This document shows positions 4,728-5,318 of a stretch of DNA of 5,318 nt, piece by piece (the stretch's first letter is position 1; each line of letters begins with the position of its first letter). The position numbers and the translations under genes were made by a program. Source of the stretch: Campylobacterota bacterium (GTDB taxonomy: Bacteria; Campylobacterota; Campylobacteria; Campylobacterales; Sulfurovaceae). The DNA lies in contig JAHZJZ010000199.1 in NCBI GenBank assembly GCA_022600655.1, positions 1-5,318 on the forward strand, given 5' to 3'. The notes under the pieces are model-generated. The model did not search any database, was not told where the DNA came from, and saw only the letters and a program-made list of their open reading frames with translations.

Positions 4728-5318
4728 TTATGATTCCCAAAACAGTGTCAGTGTCATGGTTTGGTTTAGTAAACCACATTTACCTGAAGTTTGTGGAGAG
4801 AGTTCACCATAAGAGTAAAATCCAACCTGTGATGTATTTTCACTTAGTGACTCTTTGACAACTTCTATCTCATCTACGGTTCTCTCTTGCAGTACAGCTC
4901 TTCTTCCCATACAGCTAACAGCAAGACTTAGGACAGGGGTATTGGTATCGTAGTTTAGGTCATAAGCTGCTTGTTGAGCCCCCGATATGATATAACTAGA
5001 GCTTCCTTTTAAAAAGACTATCTTCTCTCCCTCCTTGATATCTCCAAACAGTTTAATAGATTGACTCTCTTCATCGGCTTCCCAGATGGCTCTTATTTTT
5101 GAGTCTCCCTCTTGGTCAATGACTAGAAATGGAAATTGCAGTGCAGAGTTTGGCAGATTTTTGGCATGTTCTCCCATATAGTTTTTGTATAGTTCCAATA
5201 TAGGTTTATGGTCTACCGTATAGATAGTACTTATTTTTGAGTCACAAGATGTTACCACTCTCTCAAGCCCAAATCGACTCCACCCTCCCTCAGAAGCATA
5301 CTCTATTTCAATGTTTTC
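4728..5318 (-). CDS. FIST-domain sensor protein, C-terminal part (5' end beyond the window)
   Basis: The frame is open from the right edge to the stop at 4728-4730, giving 196 visible residues. A GTG at 5258 is not the true start, because homology-like sequence continues upstream (GGWSRFGLERVVTS). The visible part is the end of FIST_N and all of FIST_C. Landmarks are the GGW...FG.ERVVTS junction, the PILELYKNYMG segment, the SCMGRRAVL block, and the terminal VGFYSYGELSP with LLNQTMTLTLF. FIST domains are cytoplasmic small-ligand sensors; amino acids have been proposed as ligands because FIST genes often neighbour amino-acid metabolism genes. The protein probably regulates the phosphatase encoded 13 nt downstream. 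The missing 5' part should encode the rest of FIST_N, about 150-200 residues by family size. Confidence 0.88.
   Translation of the reverse strand, partial: ENIEIEYASEGGWSRFGLERVVTSCDSKISTIYTVDHKPILELYKNYMGEHAKNLPNSALQFPFLVIDQEGDSKIRAIWEADEESQSIKLFGDIKEGEKIVFLKGSSSYIISGAQQAAYDLNYDTNTPVLSLAVSCMGRRAVLQERTVDEIEVVKESLSENTSQVGFYSYGELSPQTSGKCGLLNQTMTLTLFWES

Overview
The window looks like AT-rich chromosomal DNA of a Campylobacterota-type bacterium (Sulfurimonas, Sulfurovum, Arcobacter and relatives). This rests on low-GC codon use, short intergenic gaps, the agmatine route to putrescine and a FIST-SpoIIE signalling pair. It is an inference from gene content and style, not a database match.

Layout from left to right. 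Positions 1 to about 95 are unlike the rest: about 49% GC, with a minus-strand reading frame encoding a piece of PAS domain rich in GC-ending codons. This piece abuts, head to head, a CAP/SCP-domain gene that has lost its 5' half (about 96-497, plus). Both genes lack their 5' ends at the same point, so the join is either a rearrangement or an assembly or amplification chimera. A palindromic repeat cluster follows (505-717), then aguB (734-1606, minus; N-carbamoylputrescine amidase). A divergent promoter region (1607-1769) leads to an intact CAP-domain lipoprotein gene (1770-2354, plus), a paralogue of the truncated one at about 79% amino-acid identity. Two separate stem-loops fill the convergent gap at 2355-2558. 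Next come aguA (2559-3560, minus; agmatine deiminase), a second, compact copy of the palindromic repeat in inverse orientation (3586-3678), a SpoIIE/PP2C-type phosphatase (3713-4714, minus) and the C-terminal part of a FIST-domain sensor (4728 to the window end, minus).

How it fits together. AguA and AguB catalyse consecutive steps: agmatine to N-carbamoylputrescine to putrescine, the precursor of spermidine or carboxyspermidine. They are not contiguous, because a CAP lipoprotein gene on the opposite strand sits between them. FIST and SpoIIE lie 13 nt apart and probably form a sensor/phosphatase output pair transcribed towards aguA.

The most unusual content is the repeat family at 505-717 and 3586-3678. 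It consists of REP-like hairpins in facing pairs, each with a GGA(A/G) lead-in, a one-base bulge, a 4-bp upper stem and a two-base loop, and bounded by about 17-bp terminal inverted repeats. The stems differ between copies by compensatory base changes, so secondary structure appears to be conserved. One copy would lie inside the likely 5' leader of aguA. No transposase, CRISPR array, tRNA or rRNA is visible, and I see no complete novel defence or mobile system.
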